Shown here in pieces: positions 9,438 through 10,546 of a stretch of DNA of 10,546 nt. The stretch is taken from positions 1 through 10,546 of the forward strand of contig CAUYUA010000009.1 of assembly GCA_963575675.1 (NCBI GenBank), given 5' to 3'. The notes under the pieces are model-generated. The model was not told the DNA's origin. It saw only the letters and a program-made list of their open reading frames with translations, and ran no database searches. This stretch comes from CAUYUA01 sp963575675 (GTDB taxonomy: Bacteria > Pseudomonadota > Alphaproteobacteria > Azospirillales > Azospirillaceae). The stretch's first letter is position 1, and every line of letters starts with the position of its first letter. The translations under genes and the position numbers were made by a program.

Positions 9438-10469
9438 ATGGCCAAGTCCTCGGAAAATGCGACGGTTCATCCTCCCGTGCTTGGAATATATTCCGGGCAG
9501 GACTTGATGGGCGATGGTTTGTTCAAGCTACCCTTCTTTCGCGCGGCGCGCGCGGCGTTTCCGGATTATCGGATTGTCTACGTCACATCCGGTCCAACGA
9601 TGTTGGAAACCAAGCTTCGTCCTTTGGTGTCCGGAATCATTGACGTTTTCATCAGCAACACCGGGATTTGTCGCTCAATCGGCGAGCTGATTCGTCCATT
9701 GCCGATTCAAGAAAAATTTTCCGTCTTTATCGATACTCAGCCGGTTTTGTGGCGCACTTTGCTTTTGCGGCGATTGCGTCATGATTTGTTCATTACTCCC
9801 GCCGCGCATTATCGTTTGTCGGATCGTCGTCCGTCAGAAGGGCGGGTGCGTCCCGTCAACATCACCTTGCGCTTGATCGAATTGATTGAGCTGGCGAGTG
9901 GACGGCCTGTGGATATGCGCCTCGACGTTGCCGTTCCTCCGGATTTTTTGGAAAAAGCTCGGCGACAATGTCCGCTTGGTTCGGTTTATGTGGGTTTGGC
10001 TCCCGGCGCCGGAGGGCGTGGTAAGTGTTGGCCTTTGGAAAATTATATTGCTTTGGCGCGCAAACTGGTTGATGCGGGGCGAATCCCTGTGTTCGTGTTG
10101 GGGCCCGCTGAATTAGAATGGTTGCCGCAGATTCGAGAGGCGGTTCCTCGGAGTTTGTTTCCATTGCAGGACGAGGCTGTTTGGGGAGGGGGGTATGATC
10201 CGGTGGCGACGGTGGCTTTGGCGCGGAGTTTCGCTGCTGCGGTCTCTAACGACAGCGGAACCAATCATATGTTCGCCGCCGCCAATATTCCGCTTCTGAC
10301 GTTGTTTGGGCCGAGCAACGCTGAAAAATTCCGGCCTTTGGTTAAGTGCGGCGTTGTTTTGAAGGCTCAGGATTTTGGCGGCTCGTTGCCGAGCGATATT
10401 CCGGTGAGTGCGGTTGAATCGTCTTTAGAAACGCTTTTGTCTTCTGACGTAAGCAGCTCTTATAATTGA
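9438..10469 (+). CDS. Glycosyltransferase family 9 protein (heptosyltransferase-like)
   Basis: Product of 343 residues from ATG 9438. Family 9 enzymes transfer heptose or related sugars from nucleotide-sugar donors during lipopolysaccharide core or other surface glycan synthesis, at the cytoplasmic face of the inner membrane. The N-terminal Rossmann half starts with VLGIYSGQDLMGDGLFKLPF and a FPDYRIVYVTSGPT strand. The C-terminal half carries VGLAPGAGGRGKCWPLENY (185-203; Lys196 and Trp198-Pro199 of the donor-binding loop), VFVLGPAE (218-225) and the signature NDSGTNHMFAAANIPLLTLF plus GPS (271-293). The frame is open back to TTG 9354, which would add 28 mostly basic residues (371 in all). 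ATG 9438 is preferred because the extension lies outside the fold and no binding site precedes the TTG, but neither start has a strong one. The acceptor is unknown. It lies 99 bases after the hydrolase and may share its transcript. Confidence 0.86.
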   Translation: MAKSSENATVHPPVLGIYSGQDLMGDGLFKLPFFRAARAAFPDYRIVYVTSGPTMLETKLRPLVSGIIDVFISNTGICRSIGELIRPLPIQEKFSVFIDTQPVLWRTLLLRRLRHDLFITPAAHYRLSDRRPSEGRVRPVNITLRLIELIELASGRPVDMRLDVAVPPDFLEKARRQCPLGSVYVGLAPGAGGRGKCWPLENYIALARKLVDAGRIPVFVLGPAELEWLPQIREAVPRSLFPLQDEAVWGGGYDPVATVALARSFAAAVSNDSGTNHMFAAANIPLLTLFGPSNAEKFRPLVKCGVVLKAQDFGGSLPSDIPVSAVESSLETLLSSDVSSSYN

Positions 10470-10512
10470 TGCGCGTCATTCGTTTCTTCTCTTCTCCGAA
10501 TAAAAGTTGGAT

Positions 10513-10546
10513 GGGTCCAGGGACTGCGTTCCTGGTCGTGGGGGAT
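10513..10546. repeat. Second, truncated copy of the palindromic element arm
   Basis: These 34 bases, cut by the window edge, match the left arm of the 6399-6575 element (6402-6435) at about 30 of 34 positions, in the same orientation. They include the self-folding CCAGGGA ... TTCCTGG hairpin. The element starts 44 bases after the glycosyltransferase stop codon, again in an intergenic position after a gene. Confidence 0.85.

Overview
The window looks like chromosomal DNA of an alphaproteobacterium, most likely a Rhodospirillales-type spirillum. The evidence is a tRNA-Tyr gene beside an RlmB-type methyltransferase, a BluB-like cobalamin gene, a GAF-like/HlyD adaptor of a kind I associate with that order, a receptor carrying a long poly-HAMP array, and GC-rich intergenic hairpin repeats. 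The lineage is inferred from memory of gene families, not from a search. Every gene right of position 700 is on the + strand, and much of that strand is visibly richer in G than in C, with frequent TTG leucine codons.

Left edge (1-703): the 5' end of a minus-strand gene resembling bluB (5,6-dimethylbenzimidazole synthase) runs off the window. Upstream of it, also on the minus strand, is a complete tRNA-Tyr(GUA) gene. A non-coding stretch of about 300 bases follows, ending in an exact 18-bp tandem duplication just before rlmB.

Middle left (704-3486): rlmB (23S rRNA 2'-O-ribose methyltransferase) is followed by a membrane-anchored HlyD-family adaptor whose N-terminal GAF-like region lies in a separate, overlapping -1 frame. 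The simplest reading is one gene split by a one-base loss in a run of five T. About 390 bases of AT-richer DNA follow, holding short direct and inverted repeats, a doubtful 53-codon ORF and a plausible promoter for the next gene.

Chemotaxis block (3487-8233): a 957-residue methyl-accepting chemotaxis protein is followed by a CheW adaptor with a Ser/Ala-rich N-terminal extension and a CheR methyltransferase. The receptor has two helical-bundle-like modules outside the membrane, one ordinary HAMP domain, six near-identical 39-residue HAMP-like repeats (117 bp each) and a canonical signalling hairpin. No cheA, cheY or cheB is visible, so this block probably feeds a kinase encoded elsewhere or just outside the window. 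A 177-bp palindromic element made of nested hairpins separates the receptor from cheW.

Right part (8234-10546): a signal-peptide-bearing alpha/beta hydrolase and a family 9 glycosyltransferase (heptosyltransferase-like, probably surface polysaccharide synthesis). The window ends inside a sequence clearly related to one arm of the palindromic element, so that element is a dispersed repeat.

The most notable items are the homogeneous poly-HAMP array, the palindromic repeat family, the split adaptor gene, and three exact two-copy tandem duplications in different intergenic regions. I see no convincing defence system, CRISPR array, prophage or transposase.
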